DNA from: Cacconaster sp045601245
Lineage (GTDB): Bacteria; Bacteroidota; Bacteroidia; Bacteroidales; UBA932
Direction: 5' to 3'
Assembly: GCA_045601245.1 (NCBI GenBank)
Contig: JAZRZH010000052.1
Location: 1 to 64,000 of the forward strand
DNA length: 64,000 nucleotides
Part shown: positions 25,090 to 33,013 of the stretch, one piece after another
How positions within the stretch are numbered: position 1 is the stretch's first letter
How the letters are laid out: each line of letters begins with the position of its first letter
The notes under the pieces: generated by a model
Seen by the model: only the letters and a program-made list of their open reading frames with translations
What the model was told of the DNA's origin: nothing
The model's database searches: none
Translations under genes and position numbers: made by a program

Positions 25090-25773
25090 ATGGAAGAGAT
25101 ACTTGCATTCCTCGAAGAACTGAGCGGAAACAACAATAAGCCCTGGTTCGACGCCCACAAGGGACAGTACCTTGAGGTGCGTGCCAAGTTTGAAGAAATG
25201 GTGCTTCGAATCATTGATGGCATACGACGGTTTGACGATACGATCGGGCCGCTGACCATCAAGGACTGCACCTACCGCATATACAGGGACGTGAGGTTCT
25301 CGAAGAACAAGGCTCCATACAAATGCCATTTCGGTGCATTCATCGCTCCGGGCGGCAGAAAAGCCGGAAACTGCGGATATTATTTCCAGGTCAGCGCGGC
25401 AAAGGACGGCGGATGGGAGAGCCACCATATGGTAGCCGTGGGCGACTATATGTGCGACCCCAAGGTTGTAAAGGTTCTGCGTGAGGACATCGAGTTCGGC
25501 GGCGACGAATTTGACCGCATCGTGCGCTCCGCAGGCCCGAAGATGGAGATTGACCGCAGCCAGTCATTGAAGAAGGTGCCTGCGGGCTGCCCGAAGGACA
25601 CCGTCAACGATGAATACTACAAACTGAAGAACTTCTGCCTCTGCTACTCCCCTTCCACCAGGGAGATTCTTTCAAAAGGCTTTGAAAAGGAGCTTCTGAA
25701 ACTCTTCAAATGCGCGAAGCCGTTCAAAGACTATGTCAACCGCGCCATACAGTTTGTACGTGAGGAACAATAG
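25090..25773 (+). CDS. DUF2461 domain protein
   Basis: A 227-residue protein with the DUF2461 pattern: LEELSGNNNKPWFDAHKGQY near the start, then YRIYRDVRFSKNKAPYKCHF and GYYFQVSAAKDGGW. It spans essentially the whole protein. The biochemical function of DUF2461 is unknown to me. It sits between two HAD phosphatase genes in the same direction, 2 bases after one and 8 before the other, suggesting cotranscription rather than a known pathway. Confidence 0.8.
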   Translation: MEEILAFLEELSGNNNKPWFDAHKGQYLEVRAKFEEMVLRIIDGIRRFDDTIGPLTIKDCTYRIYRDVRFSKNKAPYKCHFGAFIAPGGRKAGNCGYYFQVSAAKDGGWESHHMVAVGDYMCDPKVVKVLREDIEFGGDEFDRIVRSAGPKMEIDRSQSLKKVPAGCPKDTVNDEYYKLKNFCLCYSPSTREILSKGFEKELLKLFKCAKPFKDYVNRAIQFVREEQ

Positions 25774-25781
25774 CATTTTCC

Positions 25782-26459
25782 ATGAATATGGGATACGATT
25801 ACATCATATTTGACTTCGACGGAACCCTCGCAGACACCAATAAGGGCATTGTCAGGACATTCCAGGCCACATTCGTGGAGATGGACATCCCCGATCCCGG
25901 AGAGGCGGTCATCACTTCGACAATAGGCCTGGTGCTGAAGGATGCATTCAAAAAGGCGGTGCCGGCCTTTTCGGACGAAGAGGCGGACAATGCCGTGCAG
26001 GTCTACCGCAGACTGTTCGAGACGATAGGAGTCCCGGCCACGGAGGCATTCGCCGGGATACCCGGAATACTCGAGGCTCTTCACAATACAGGAATAAGGA
26101 TGTCGGTGGCCTCATCGCGTAGCCACCACAGCCTCGAAAGGCTCGCGGCAAAGCTCGGCATAGACAAATATTTCGATATGTTCTGCGGAGCGGAGGACGT
26201 CGTCAACCACAAGCCCGCGCCGGATATGGTGAATCTGATCATTGACCGTTACAAACTCAATCCGGAGACCACCCTGGTGGTGGGAGATGCCATATACGAC
26301 CTTTTGATGGGCCGTGGAGCCGGCTGCAAGGTATGCGGCGTGACCTGGGGCAACCAGTCCAGGGAGCAGTTATCCGCGGTCTCGCCCGACTATATCGCGG
26401 ATGATTTATCAGAACTTGGCACAATAACAGGATTGAGCTCCTCTTCGCCATTGATGTAA
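25782..26459 (+). CDS. HAD hydrolase, second phosphoglycolate phosphatase-like protein
   Basis: A 225-residue HAD phosphatase: motif I YIIFDFDGTLADTNKG, motif II SVASSRS, motif III Lys in VVNHKPAPDM, motif IV VVGDAIYDLLMG. It is distinct in sequence from the HAD protein two genes upstream, so this is not a recent tandem copy. Its last 70 bases overlap the end of the antiporter gene on the other strand, and the final residues (GLSSSSPLM) extend past the usual HAD end. Confidence 0.8.
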   Translation: MNMGYDYIIFDFDGTLADTNKGIVRTFQATFVEMDIPDPGEAVITSTIGLVLKDAFKKAVPAFSDEEADNAVQVYRRLFETIGVPATEAFAGIPGILEALHNTGIRMSVASSRSHHSLERLAAKLGIDKYFDMFCGAEDVVNHKPAPDMVNLIIDRYKLNPETTLVVGDAIYDLLMGRGAGCKVCGVTWGNQSREQLSAVSPDYIADDLSELGTITGLSSSSPLM

Positions 26460-28045
26460 ATCACGTCTCCGACACAGATGACAGTGTCTCCGTGCGGAAT
26501 AATTGTCTCATTTCCGCGCATAATGAGGATAGCCTGGCTGGTCTTATTCTGATAATCACGCAACGGCCTGTCCTTCATCCGACTCTTTTCAGTGATCAGA
26601 TGCTTCGTGATCCTGATGCTGTGCGGGTCCGTAAGAGACTTCGAGCAGACAATCACCTTGTCCCCCGCATTAATCATAGTACTCCCGCGCGGAACGACAG
26701 GCTCCTCCCCTTCACGTATCAGCATACACAGCAGCAGACCGCCCGGCAATTGCAGCTCTTTCACATATTTTCCATTCCAGGCTGAACTCTCATTGATACG
26801 GATCTCGGTGAACTGAAGGTCGACCTCTTCCGAGAAGTCGCTGAAAGTCTTCATAATATCGGCATCCGGATCGATCATATCCAGCCGCTTCGCCGCCCAA
26901 GGCAGCAGCCATCCCTGCATTGCAATCGATATCAGCACAATGCAGAAAACAGTATTGAAAATGTCGTTTTCCAGTACAACCTCGCCCACCGTCGCCATTA
27001 TTGCAAATACGATAGATGCGGCTCCGCGCAGTCCGCAGAAAGAGATAAGCATCTGCTGTTTGAAGGAGTATTTACCGAACGGAGTGAGCAGCAGCGCGAC
27101 GGCAACCGGACGCGCCACCAATAGTAGCACCAGAAATATCACCACCGCAGGGAGAGCGACACTGTTAAGAAAGGCCGGATGTGCCAGAAGGCCGAGCATA
27201 AAGAAGATCAGAACCTGCATCAGCCCGGTGAATCCGTCGAAGAAATGAACCATATTCTTCTTGCCGCCAAACTCCTCATTGCCAAGCATTATACCGACAA
27301 TATAGGCACTCAAATAGCCGTTTCCACCCACCAGGGACGGGATTGCGTACGAGAACAAGGCAATAGCGATCAGAAACATCGAATCAAATCCGGATGTCTC
27401 GAAACGGATCTTGTGCATCAGGTATGCGGCTCCCTTGGCAATCAGATAGCCGAAGAGAGCGCCGAAGCCCAGCTGCGTCACCAGCATCCATATGACGCTG
27501 CCGGCGGATGCACCTCCACCCAGAAGCGAAAGCATCAGGGCCGTGAGCATATATGAGCACGGGTCATTGGATCCGCTCTCCATCTCGAGCAGCGGAGCCG
27601 TACCGTTCTTCAGACCGAGATTGTGCGAGCGCAGTATCGAGAATACCGATGCCGCATCTGTGGAAGAGACAACGGAGCCGAGCAGAAGGGATTCGAGCCA
27701 GGACCATTTCAAAAGGAAATGGCAGGCGACTCCTGTAATGCCGGCAGTCATAACCACGCCAACCGTGGCCAGCAGCACCGACTCTGCGGCTACAGGACGC
27801 GCCGCACTCCAGCGCGTTCCGAAACCGCCGTAAAACATTATGAACACCAGCGCGGCGGTACACAACTGCTCCACGAAGGTGTGGTCCTCCATCCTGATCG
27901 GGATGAGGCCGTTGTTGCTGAACAGCATACCGAGCAGTATGAATGCAAGCAGCACCGGCACCCCTATGCGGCTCGTCGCATTGTTGAGCAGCACACAGGT
28001 GAATATCACCACCGCTATGAGAATCAGGAAGAGGGTCAGAGTCAT
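26390..28045 (-). CDS. CPA1-type potassium/proton antiporter with regulatory domain
   Basis: A 551-residue protein resembling NhaP2/CvrA. About twelve spans cover residues 1-375, with VVSSTDAASVFSIL and MESGSNDPCSYML (the ND ion-binding pair) and FCGLRGAASIVFAI. The C-terminal part from about 400 is an RCK_C-like soluble domain (LQFTEIRINESSAWNGKYVKEL, then GDKVIVCSKS), followed by a second small module (AILIMRGNETIIPHGDT). It probably exchanges K+ or Na+ for protons in volume or pH control. Convergent with and overlapping the HAD gene by 70 bases. Confidence 0.85.
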   Translation of the reverse strand: MTLTLFLILIAVVIFTCVLLNNATSRIGVPVLLAFILLGMLFSNNGLIPIRMEDHTFVEQLCTAALVFIMFYGGFGTRWSAARPVAAESVLLATVGVVMTAGITGVACHFLLKWSWLESLLLGSVVSSTDAASVFSILRSHNLGLKNGTAPLLEMESGSNDPCSYMLTALMLSLLGGGASAGSVIWMLVTQLGFGALFGYLIAKGAAYLMHKIRFETSGFDSMFLIAIALFSYAIPSLVGGNGYLSAYIVGIMLGNEEFGGKKNMVHFFDGFTGLMQVLIFFMLGLLAHPAFLNSVALPAVVIFLVLLLVARPVAVALLLTPFGKYSFKQQMLISFCGLRGAASIVFAIMATVGEVVLENDIFNTVFCIVLISIAMQGWLLPWAAKRLDMIDPDADIMKTFSDFSEEVDLQFTEIRINESSAWNGKYVKELQLPGGLLLCMLIREGEEPVVPRGSTMINAGDKVIVCSKSLTDPHSIRITKHLITEKSRMKDRPLRDYQNKTSQAILIMRGNETIIPHGDTVICVGDVIYINGEEELNPVIVPSSDKSSAI

Positions 28046-28057
28046 CCCTAACCCCGG

Positions 28058-28831
28058 TTATTTGTCGCCATACTTAATTGTCCTTGCCTCGTCCACCAGG
28101 TTCTTGAAGATGGCGAGGAATCTCTCGATATTGAGTCTGCCGTAGAGGTACTCAGGATGGAACTGAACACCGATGAAGCCCTTTCCTTCAATTGCTTCCA
28201 CAATACCGTCATCAGCCCTTGCCACCACCGTGACACCTTCACCGATCTTGTCGAGGGAGTACTTGTGGCTGGTATTGACCAATACGGAATCGACGTCGCC
28301 GAGGATATGATAGAGTTTGGAATCCCTGTCAATCTTTATATAGTGTACAAGGGAGTTAACGCCGATGTTGTTGTCTTCGATCTTTATCTTGTGCTCGATC
28401 TTCGAATCCGGAGAAAGTTTGCTCACAGACGAATTGCTGCCGCCGAATACGCCGTTGAGACGCTGATGGCCGAGGCAGATGCCAAGCATAGGCTTGCCCT
28501 GTTCCATTGCCGCCTTGATGAGCAGTTTGTCGCTCTTGCCGCGACCTGACGCATCATTGGCGGTGAGGCCCGGGACGATCAGCGCGTCGACCTTTGACAT
28601 ATATTCCGCAGCGGTTGCATCATCCGTAAAGTAGTCAGTGAAAATCACGCACTTCGCACCGGCATCGCCGAGGCATTTGTAATAGCAGTTCTGAGTCAGT
28701 TCGGACATTCCGCTCGGGCAGATTCCGACAGTGACCGGCTGTTTCTCGACAAGTTTTGATGATTTATTCGCGACACCGCAGGATGAGAGCGCAAAGATAG
28801 CCGCACAGGCAAGGATAATGTACTTTTTCAT
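28058..28831 (-). CDS. Class I glutamine amidotransferase-fold lipoprotein (peptidase C26-like)
   Basis: A 257-residue protein related to gamma-glutamyl-GABA hydrolase PuuD. The triad is visible as GICLGHQRLN (nucleophile Cys) and GVQFHPEYLYG (His-Pro-Glu). The N-terminus MKKYIILACAAIFALSSC is a lipoprotein signal, so the enzyme is predicted outside the cytoplasm, unlike PuuD. It may cleave gamma-glutamyl peptides in the periplasm; that is inference. It ends 13 bases... downstream of the antiporter start on the same strand and may share its transcript as the first gene. Confidence 0.8.
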   Translation of the reverse strand: MKKYIILACAAIFALSSCGVANKSSKLVEKQPVTVGICPSGMSELTQNCYYKCLGDAGAKCVIFTDYFTDDATAAEYMSKVDALIVPGLTANDASGRGKSDKLLIKAAMEQGKPMLGICLGHQRLNGVFGGSNSSVSKLSPDSKIEHKIKIEDNNIGVNSLVHYIKIDRDSKLYHILGDVDSVLVNTSHKYSLDKIGEGVTVVARADDGIVEAIEGKGFIGVQFHPEYLYGRLNIERFLAIFKNLVDEARTIKYGDK

Positions 28832-28848
28832 ACCGTTCGATTTGATTT

Positions 28849-28878
28849 TTGCAAATTTACGAAAAAAGACTATCTTTG
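28849..28878 (+). promoter_or_regulatory. Promoter of tRNA-Val
   Basis: TTG at 28849-28851, a 19-base spacer and TATCTTTG at 28871-28878 match the Bacteroidota promoter consensus exactly. The expected start, about 28885, lies a few bases before the mature tRNA end at 28889. Confidence 0.8.
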
Positions 28879-28888
28879 CAATCGAATC

Positions 28889-28963
28889 GGTCCTTTAGCT
28901 CAGCTGGTTTAGAGCGCTTGCTTGACAGGCAAGAGGTCAGGTGTTCAAATCACCTAAGGGCCA
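28889..28963 (+). tRNA. tRNA-Val (GAC)
   Basis: A 75-base cloverleaf including the discriminator A. The acceptor stem GGTCCTT pairs with AAGGGCC (one G-U), the D stem is GCTC/GAGC, the anticodon stem CTTGC/GCAAG encloses TTGACAG with anticodon GAC at 28924-28926, and the T arm is AGGTG-TTCAAAT-CACCT. CCA is not encoded. It has its own consensus promoter and a strong terminator, so it is a single-gene unit. Confidence 0.95.
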
Positions 28964-28998
28964 CAAGAAAAGACAGCCATAGTGCTGTCTTTTCTTGT
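28963..28998 (+). terminator. Terminator of tRNA-Val
   Basis: Perfect 15-bp inverted repeat (28963-28977 and 28984-28998, arms ACAAGAAAAGACAGC and complement) with a 6-base loop; the 3' arm carries the TCTTTTCTTGT pyrimidine tract. Confidence 0.8.
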
Positions 28999-29433
28999 AC
29001 AATAGCATCCTGCGCAGGACACACGGCGGGCTGAAGCTCTGGGCCAGCGCAGCAGAGGCAGCTCAGACAGTGTATTATCGGAGTCCTGTGGGTCAACTAT
29101 TGCCCTGGGTGCCGACAACCAGCCCCAGAGGGGACTCTGACGAGGATAGTTGTAACCCAAATGCCAATCAAGCCCGGAGTGAATGCACTTCTCCCATCGC
29201 AATACCCGAATTGTTATCGAGGGCCGCATCATAACGGAAATCAAACAGCATTGGATACCATAACGGCCTACGGGATGCGTCACTCTTGGAAATTGATTTG
29301 AGAAGGTCTTGGCCTATGGCTTTCGCTCAAAAAGGGCTTTTGCGTCGGATCGATACAGGCATCTATGAGCCTGGCCAGCGCAGCACGCGTATAAAATGAG
29401 TATATTTGCGGCACAGCTGCAAGCGATGCGGCG
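28999..29433. other. Spacer with a decayed gene fragment and a short direct repeat
   Basis: No intact gene. It contains the pseudogene fragment at 29183-29263 and a 13-bp direct repeat (GGCCAGCGCAGCA) at 29042-29054 and 29373-29385. A TATATTTG word at 29401-29408 may be the -7 element for the esterase gene at 29434, without a clear -33 partner. Confidence 0.5.
29183..29263 (+). pseudogene. 3' remnant of a paralogue of the 30225-30842 lipoprotein gene
   Basis: The 26 codons before a TAA at 29261-29263 encode HFSHRNTRIVIEGRIITEIK then QHWIP. The intact gene at 30225 ends HFYPLNTRVVVEDGIITEIN then RRWIP, about 60 percent identical over 25 residues and also similar in DNA. Just upstream an in-frame TGA takes the place of the tryptophan codon expected in LEEW, and nothing further upstream matches. 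This looks like the end of a decayed second copy. Confidence 0.6.
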
Positions 29434-30228
29434 ATGTTGATCATTTTGGCATACGACATTTCCATATTTAAAGAAGGAACGAAGGATGGAATCATCCTCG
29501 AAGCCGCATTCGCCGGGGGCGATGCCGGCAGTACGCAGGGCATCGCCAGGTCCGCCGCGGAGAGGATCTGCTATATCCTGCTTCCGGAAGGACTGAAGGA
29601 GGACGGCAGAGAGTGGATGGAAGAGGCGTCCGGGAGATACGGCTGCACCATCGTCGCGATGTACGGCCTGGCGTGGAACGACGACCTCACTCCCTGGATT
29701 GCGGAAGGCGTATTCCGCAAGGCGAAACCATTCGGCGGACAGGCGGCCTCCTTCCTGCATAGCCTCTGCGACGAATACTTCCCGCAAATCGAATCGCAGC
29801 TCGGACTCGAGCGTCCGGAGCGGTATCTCATCGGCATCTCGCTGTCCGGACTCTTCGCCGTCTGGTCGCTGTTCAACTGTGGAATCTTCACCGGCATCGC
29901 CTCGATTTCCGGCTCGCTCTGGTACGACGGATTCACCTCCTGGACGCAGGGACAGACACCATTCAAGGCAGTCAATAAGATTTTCATCTCACTCGGTGAC
30001 CGCGAGAAGCGCTCCAAGGACAGAAGAATGTCAACCGTGGAGGAGGCCACACTTCAGGTCGTGGAGACTTTGAGGCGGAAAGGCGCCCCGGTGGACTTCA
30101 TTCTGGAGGATAACACGACACATTTCAGCCCGGTCATACCGAGGCTGGAAAAAGCGCTGGGAGCGTTGCTTGCCAGCCCTTCAACCAAAGAAGAAACTAT
30201 TGATAAATCTGATATCTCAAAATTATGA
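29434..30228 (+). CDS. Putative alpha/beta-hydrolase esterase (IroE/ferri-siderophore esterase-like)
   Basis: A 264-residue alpha/beta hydrolase of the putative-esterase group. AERICYILLPEGLKEDGREW forms the first strands, RYLIGISLSGLFAVWSLF carries the nucleophile elbow Gly-x-Ser-x-Ser-Gly, and a late His occurs in EDNTTHFSPV. There is no signal peptide, so it is probably cytoplasmic. It overlaps the next gene by 4 bases (ATGA), which couples it to a small lipoprotein. The substrate is unknown; siderophore or acyl-ester cleavage are possibilities from the family. Confidence 0.7.
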   Translation: MLIILAYDISIFKEGTKDGIILEAAFAGGDAGSTQGIARSAAERICYILLPEGLKEDGREWMEEASGRYGCTIVAMYGLAWNDDLTPWIAEGVFRKAKPFGGQAASFLHSLCDEYFPQIESQLGLERPERYLIGISLSGLFAVWSLFNCGIFTGIASISGSLWYDGFTSWTQGQTPFKAVNKIFISLGDREKRSKDRRMSTVEEATLQVVETLRRKGAPVDFILEDNTTHFSPVIPRLEKALGALLASPSTKEETIDKSDISKL

Positions 30229-30842
30229 AGAATACCGCCATATTTCTGCTCGCAGCGGCCATTGTCTGCTCCTGCGGTCCGAAAAAAGCCCCGAAACTGA
30301 TCTCTCCCCTGCCTTCCGGCCTTGATGCCGCTGCTCTGACAGACTGCACGGTCCCCGCCATGTTCACCTCGGACGACTTCCGCTGGATGGGCGGCAACCT
30401 GACCATGAAGGTCTTCAGCGAAGACCTCTATGACGCAGTAGAAGTGAGCCTTATGGAGCCCGGCGACACCCTCGTTTACAGCGGAGAAAAGATAATTGTC
30501 GAAACCGTCGAAGACGAGAGCGGAATGATCGCTGTCAACGGCGGACTGGAAAACGGCGGAGCCTGGCTGCAGGCCGGCGACGGCGGCACATACAGGGCCT
30601 GTCAGTGGGACGACCATTCGGTATATTCCGAACTTGGGACAGCCCATCTCCCGCTGTCCGAAGAGTTCAGGATCATTGACTGCGGAGAGAATCCGACCGA
30701 CCCCTCGGACACACTGACGAGCGGCCAGAAGTTCTACCTTGAAACTCTTGAGGAATGGCGCCGTCACTTCTACCCTCTCAACACCCGCGTCGTTGTCGAG
30801 GACGGCATCATCACGGAAATCAACAGGCGCTGGATACCGTAA
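30225..30842 (+). CDS. Hypothetical lipoprotein coupled to the esterase
   Basis: A 205-residue protein with a lipoprotein signal MKNTAIFLLAAAIVCSC. The mature part is acidic, with repeated short strand-like segments (GGNLTMKVFSEDLYD, EPGDTLVYSGEKIIVETVED) and a conserved-looking end NTRVVVEDGIITEINRRWIP. I do not recognise a family. Its start overlaps the esterase stop, and a decayed copy of its 3' end lies about 1.6 kb upstream, so the pair or part of it was once duplicated. Confidence 0.65.
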   Translation: MKNTAIFLLAAAIVCSCGPKKAPKLISPLPSGLDAAALTDCTVPAMFTSDDFRWMGGNLTMKVFSEDLYDAVEVSLMEPGDTLVYSGEKIIVETVEDESGMIAVNGGLENGGAWLQAGDGGTYRACQWDDHSVYSELGTAHLPLSEEFRIIDCGENPTDPSDTLTSGQKFYLETLEEWRRHFYPLNTRVVVEDGIITEINRRWIP

Positions 30843-30851
30843 CAGCGCCCT

Positions 30852-31811
30852 TTATCCGCCTATTACCAGGAGTGTCATATATATCAGGTAAAACGCTATC
30901 ATCAGCGCCCCTTCCCATCTGTCAATATGTGACTTGCGACCTGTCATCGTCCAAATCGGAAGTATCAGGCCGCTCAGTAGCAGGAAACCCATATCCATAA
31001 AAGTCATCCCATCGAATGAGAGCGGAGTGACAATGCTGGAACAGCCCAGAATCAGCAGGATATTGAAGATATTCGAACCGAGGATATTGCCAAGTGCCAG
31101 TTGATCCTTTCCCTTTGCCACCGCCACAAGGCAGGTGACCAGTTCCGGAAGCGACGTACCGCCTGCAAGTATAGTGATTGATATGAATTTCTCGCTCACT
31201 CCAAATGCCTCAGCCAGCCATACAGCGCTGTCGACAAACAACCTGCCACCCGCGATAAGGCCGGCAAGTCCGGCAATGACAGACCCTACAGCCGGGATTG
31301 GCCTGAATTGCTTCGGCGATTCTTCAGCCGCCCCGTCAGCAGCGCCGCTCCTGAAGCAATTATACAGATAAGCCGCAAAAATCAGCAGAAAAAATATCCC
31401 GTCAAGCCTCGACAAGATATCTTCGCTCACCAAATGGAGCAGTGTCCTGTCCATTCCGAGGATTATCATCAGAAAAGATGTCACAATGACAATGGGTATA
31501 TCGACTTTCCTGTTGTTTTCCGTGATAGCTATCGGAGAAACAACTGCAGTCAGGCCAAGGATCAGGAGTACATTGAATATGTTCGATCCTACGACATTTC
31601 CTATTGCGACATCAGCCATACCTTCAAATGCGCCCGTCAGGCTGACTACAAGTTCCGGGCAGGAGGTACCAAATCCAACTATCGTGAGACCGATGACGAA
31701 TTCACTGATTTTCAGTCTTCTGGCAATTGACGATGCCCCGTCAACCAGCCAGTCCGCCCCAAGCACCAGAATAATCAGGCCAATGATCAGAAGTAATAGT
31801 TTGAGTGCCAT
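30852..31811 (-). CDS. Calcium/sodium antiporter, YrbG-like
   Basis: A 319-residue CaCA-superfamily exchanger with ten spans in two inverted halves. Both alpha repeats are clear: IVGFGTSCPELVVSLTGAF in the first and ILAGGTSLPELVTCLVAVA in the second, each preceded by a GADWLVDGA/GRLFVDSAVWL span. Such proteins expel Ca2+ in exchange for Na+ or K+. A strong minus-strand terminator lies just upstream of its start, separating it from the gene before. Confidence 0.9.
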   Translation of the reverse strand: MALKLLLLIIGLIILVLGADWLVDGASSIARRLKISEFVIGLTIVGFGTSCPELVVSLTGAFEGMADVAIGNVVGSNIFNVLLILGLTAVVSPIAITENNRKVDIPIVIVTSFLMIILGMDRTLLHLVSEDILSRLDGIFFLLIFAAYLYNCFRSGAADGAAEESPKQFRPIPAVGSVIAGLAGLIAGGRLFVDSAVWLAEAFGVSEKFISITILAGGTSLPELVTCLVAVAKGKDQLALGNILGSNIFNILLILGCSSIVTPLSFDGMTFMDMGFLLLSGLILPIWTMTGRKSHIDRWEGALMIAFYLIYMTLLVIGG

Positions 31812-31815
31812 ATCA

Positions 31816-31860
31816 TAGAAAAAAGCGCAGCCGCCAACTCAGGCGGCTGCGCCGAAAAAA
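31816..31860 (-). terminator. Minus-strand terminator after the 31865-32308 gene
   Basis: Perfect 11-bp stem (GCGCAGCCGCC at 31825-31835, complement at 31842-31852) with a 6-base loop. On the minus strand it is followed by a run of six or seven T, and it is 5-15 bases past the stop of the gene at 31865. Confidence 0.85.
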
Positions 31861-31864
31861 ACTA

Positions 31865-32308
31865 TTATTTAATACAAGCGAGAAGCTTTTCCGCTCTCTT
31901 TCCTGTCAGCTCGACCAGTTCGCTCTGCGGGGCGAAACTGAAATCGACATATTCATAAAGCTGTGCGAAGACCGCACCGCCCCTTGACCAGTACACTTCG
32001 AGCAATGAACCGCCCTGCCCCTCTGTCTCGGCCAGATCAAGTTCGTCGGATGTCCCGTCAAGGAATGCAAGCAATCCGGACTTCTCGTCACGCGGGATAT
32101 TGATCTCCGCCTTCCTGTAGGCCTTGCCGTCTTTATGATAGCTGTTTCTCATACACGGTATAAGGCAGAGGCCCACGATGAGGATAAGCGTGCCTATCGC
32201 CGAGAACCAGCCGCTTGTCGTGATTATTATTACTACACCGGCAATAGTGATGCCGAGGGATATTATGAGGTCCTTTGCAGACCATGTTCTTTTGAATGAT
32301 GATTGCAT
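31865..32308 (-). CDS. Two-span membrane hypothetical protein
   Basis: A 147-residue protein with two adjacent membrane spans (about residues 13-31, LIISLGITIAGVVIIIT, and 36-52, IGTLILIVGLCLIPCM), followed by a roughly 95-residue soluble, acidic domain (YRKAEINIPRDEKSGLLAFL ... LLEVYWSRGGAVFAQL). I do not recognise a family. It lies 90 bases after the small secreted protein gene at 32399 on the same strand and ends at a strong terminator, so the two may form a short operon. Confidence 0.6.
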   Translation of the reverse strand: MQSSFKRTWSAKDLIISLGITIAGVVIIITTSGWFSAIGTLILIVGLCLIPCMRNSYHKDGKAYRKAEINIPRDEKSGLLAFLDGTSDELDLAETEGQGGSLLEVYWSRGGAVFAQLYEYVDFSFAPQSELVELTGKRAEKLLACIK

Positions 32309-32398
32309 ATACGTATTATTTGCCGGCAGAGAGGCTGCCGGGGTTAATGAATGTTGATCAATGTGGTGTTACAATGCCGCAACAAAGCGGAGCTGCCA

Positions 32399-32791
32399 TC
32401 AAATCAACAGAATACGTATGCTGTGAAGATATTTGTCCGGAGACAGGAGCCCGGACGGCGAAGCGGAATAGCCGATCCTGAAGGAGCGGCTCACACACCT
32501 GTCAACCACCTTCCCCGTCCTGACGATTTTGGAATTGGACCTTAACGAATGCCCGCCTTGGCGGCTTTGCGAAAGAGTCCTGACCGGAGCTGCGAGATTT
32601 GAAGTCTCCTCCCCCGAATAGGATGCCATCGGCATTGACCGGAGCGATGCGGAGCCATATTCAGATTGTTGCGAACGAGCGGCCGGCGCAGAAGCGGAAA
32701 CTGTCTCCGCGCACGATGAAACGGCCAGCCCGCACGTTGCGGACGGAAAGACGCCGGCAAATGCCAGCCATATCCAGATGAGCCATTTCAT
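32399..32791 (-). CDS. Small secreted or anchored hypothetical protein
   Basis: A 130-residue protein with a signal-like start MKWLIWIWLAFAGVFP at 32791 and then a Ser/Arg-rich, low-complexity body with no clear domain. It ends SPDKYLHSIRILLI; short Bacteroidales secreted proteins with a comparable Y-[IL]-x-S-[IL]-R tail occur, from memory. The main support is a perfectly spaced consensus promoter 12 bases upstream of the start codon. Composition is unlike the surrounding genes, and I regard the frame as probable, not certain. Confidence 0.5.
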   Translation of the reverse strand: MKWLIWIWLAFAGVFPSATCGLAVSSCAETVSASAPAARSQQSEYGSASLRSMPMASYSGEETSNLAAPVRTLSQSRQGGHSLRSNSKIVRTGKVVDRCVSRSFRIGYSASPSGLLSPDKYLHSIRILLI

Positions 32792-32802
32792 AACAACAAA
32801 GC

Positions 32803-32832
32803 CAAATTTAAACATTATTTAACAATATCCAA
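32803..32832 (-). promoter_or_regulatory. Bacteroidota-type promoter for the small secreted protein
   Basis: On the minus strand, TTG (32832-32830), a 19-base spacer and TAAATTTG (32810-32803) fit the consensus; the expected start near 32797 leaves a very short leader before the ATG at 32791. Confidence 0.6.
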
Positions 32833-33013
32833 GTGGTATGGTCTCGAGAAAAACAAATCCGGAGGCGGACGAAGCTGATCTCACACCGATTCTTTGTTGA
32901 AAACGGGCAAAGAATACCAGAGCAATCCTTGATAACCTTCTGGCGTTGCACTTCATAATAGAAGCCCTCATAAATAATGAGGGAGAAAAAGAGTATATTT
33001 GTCATCTGACAAT

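Noticed and set aside
28954..29283. Minus-strand 109-codon frame next to tRNA-Val
   Set aside because: Its end is the translated tRNA terminator and tRNA 3' end; the plus strand here contains the decayed lipoprotein fragment.
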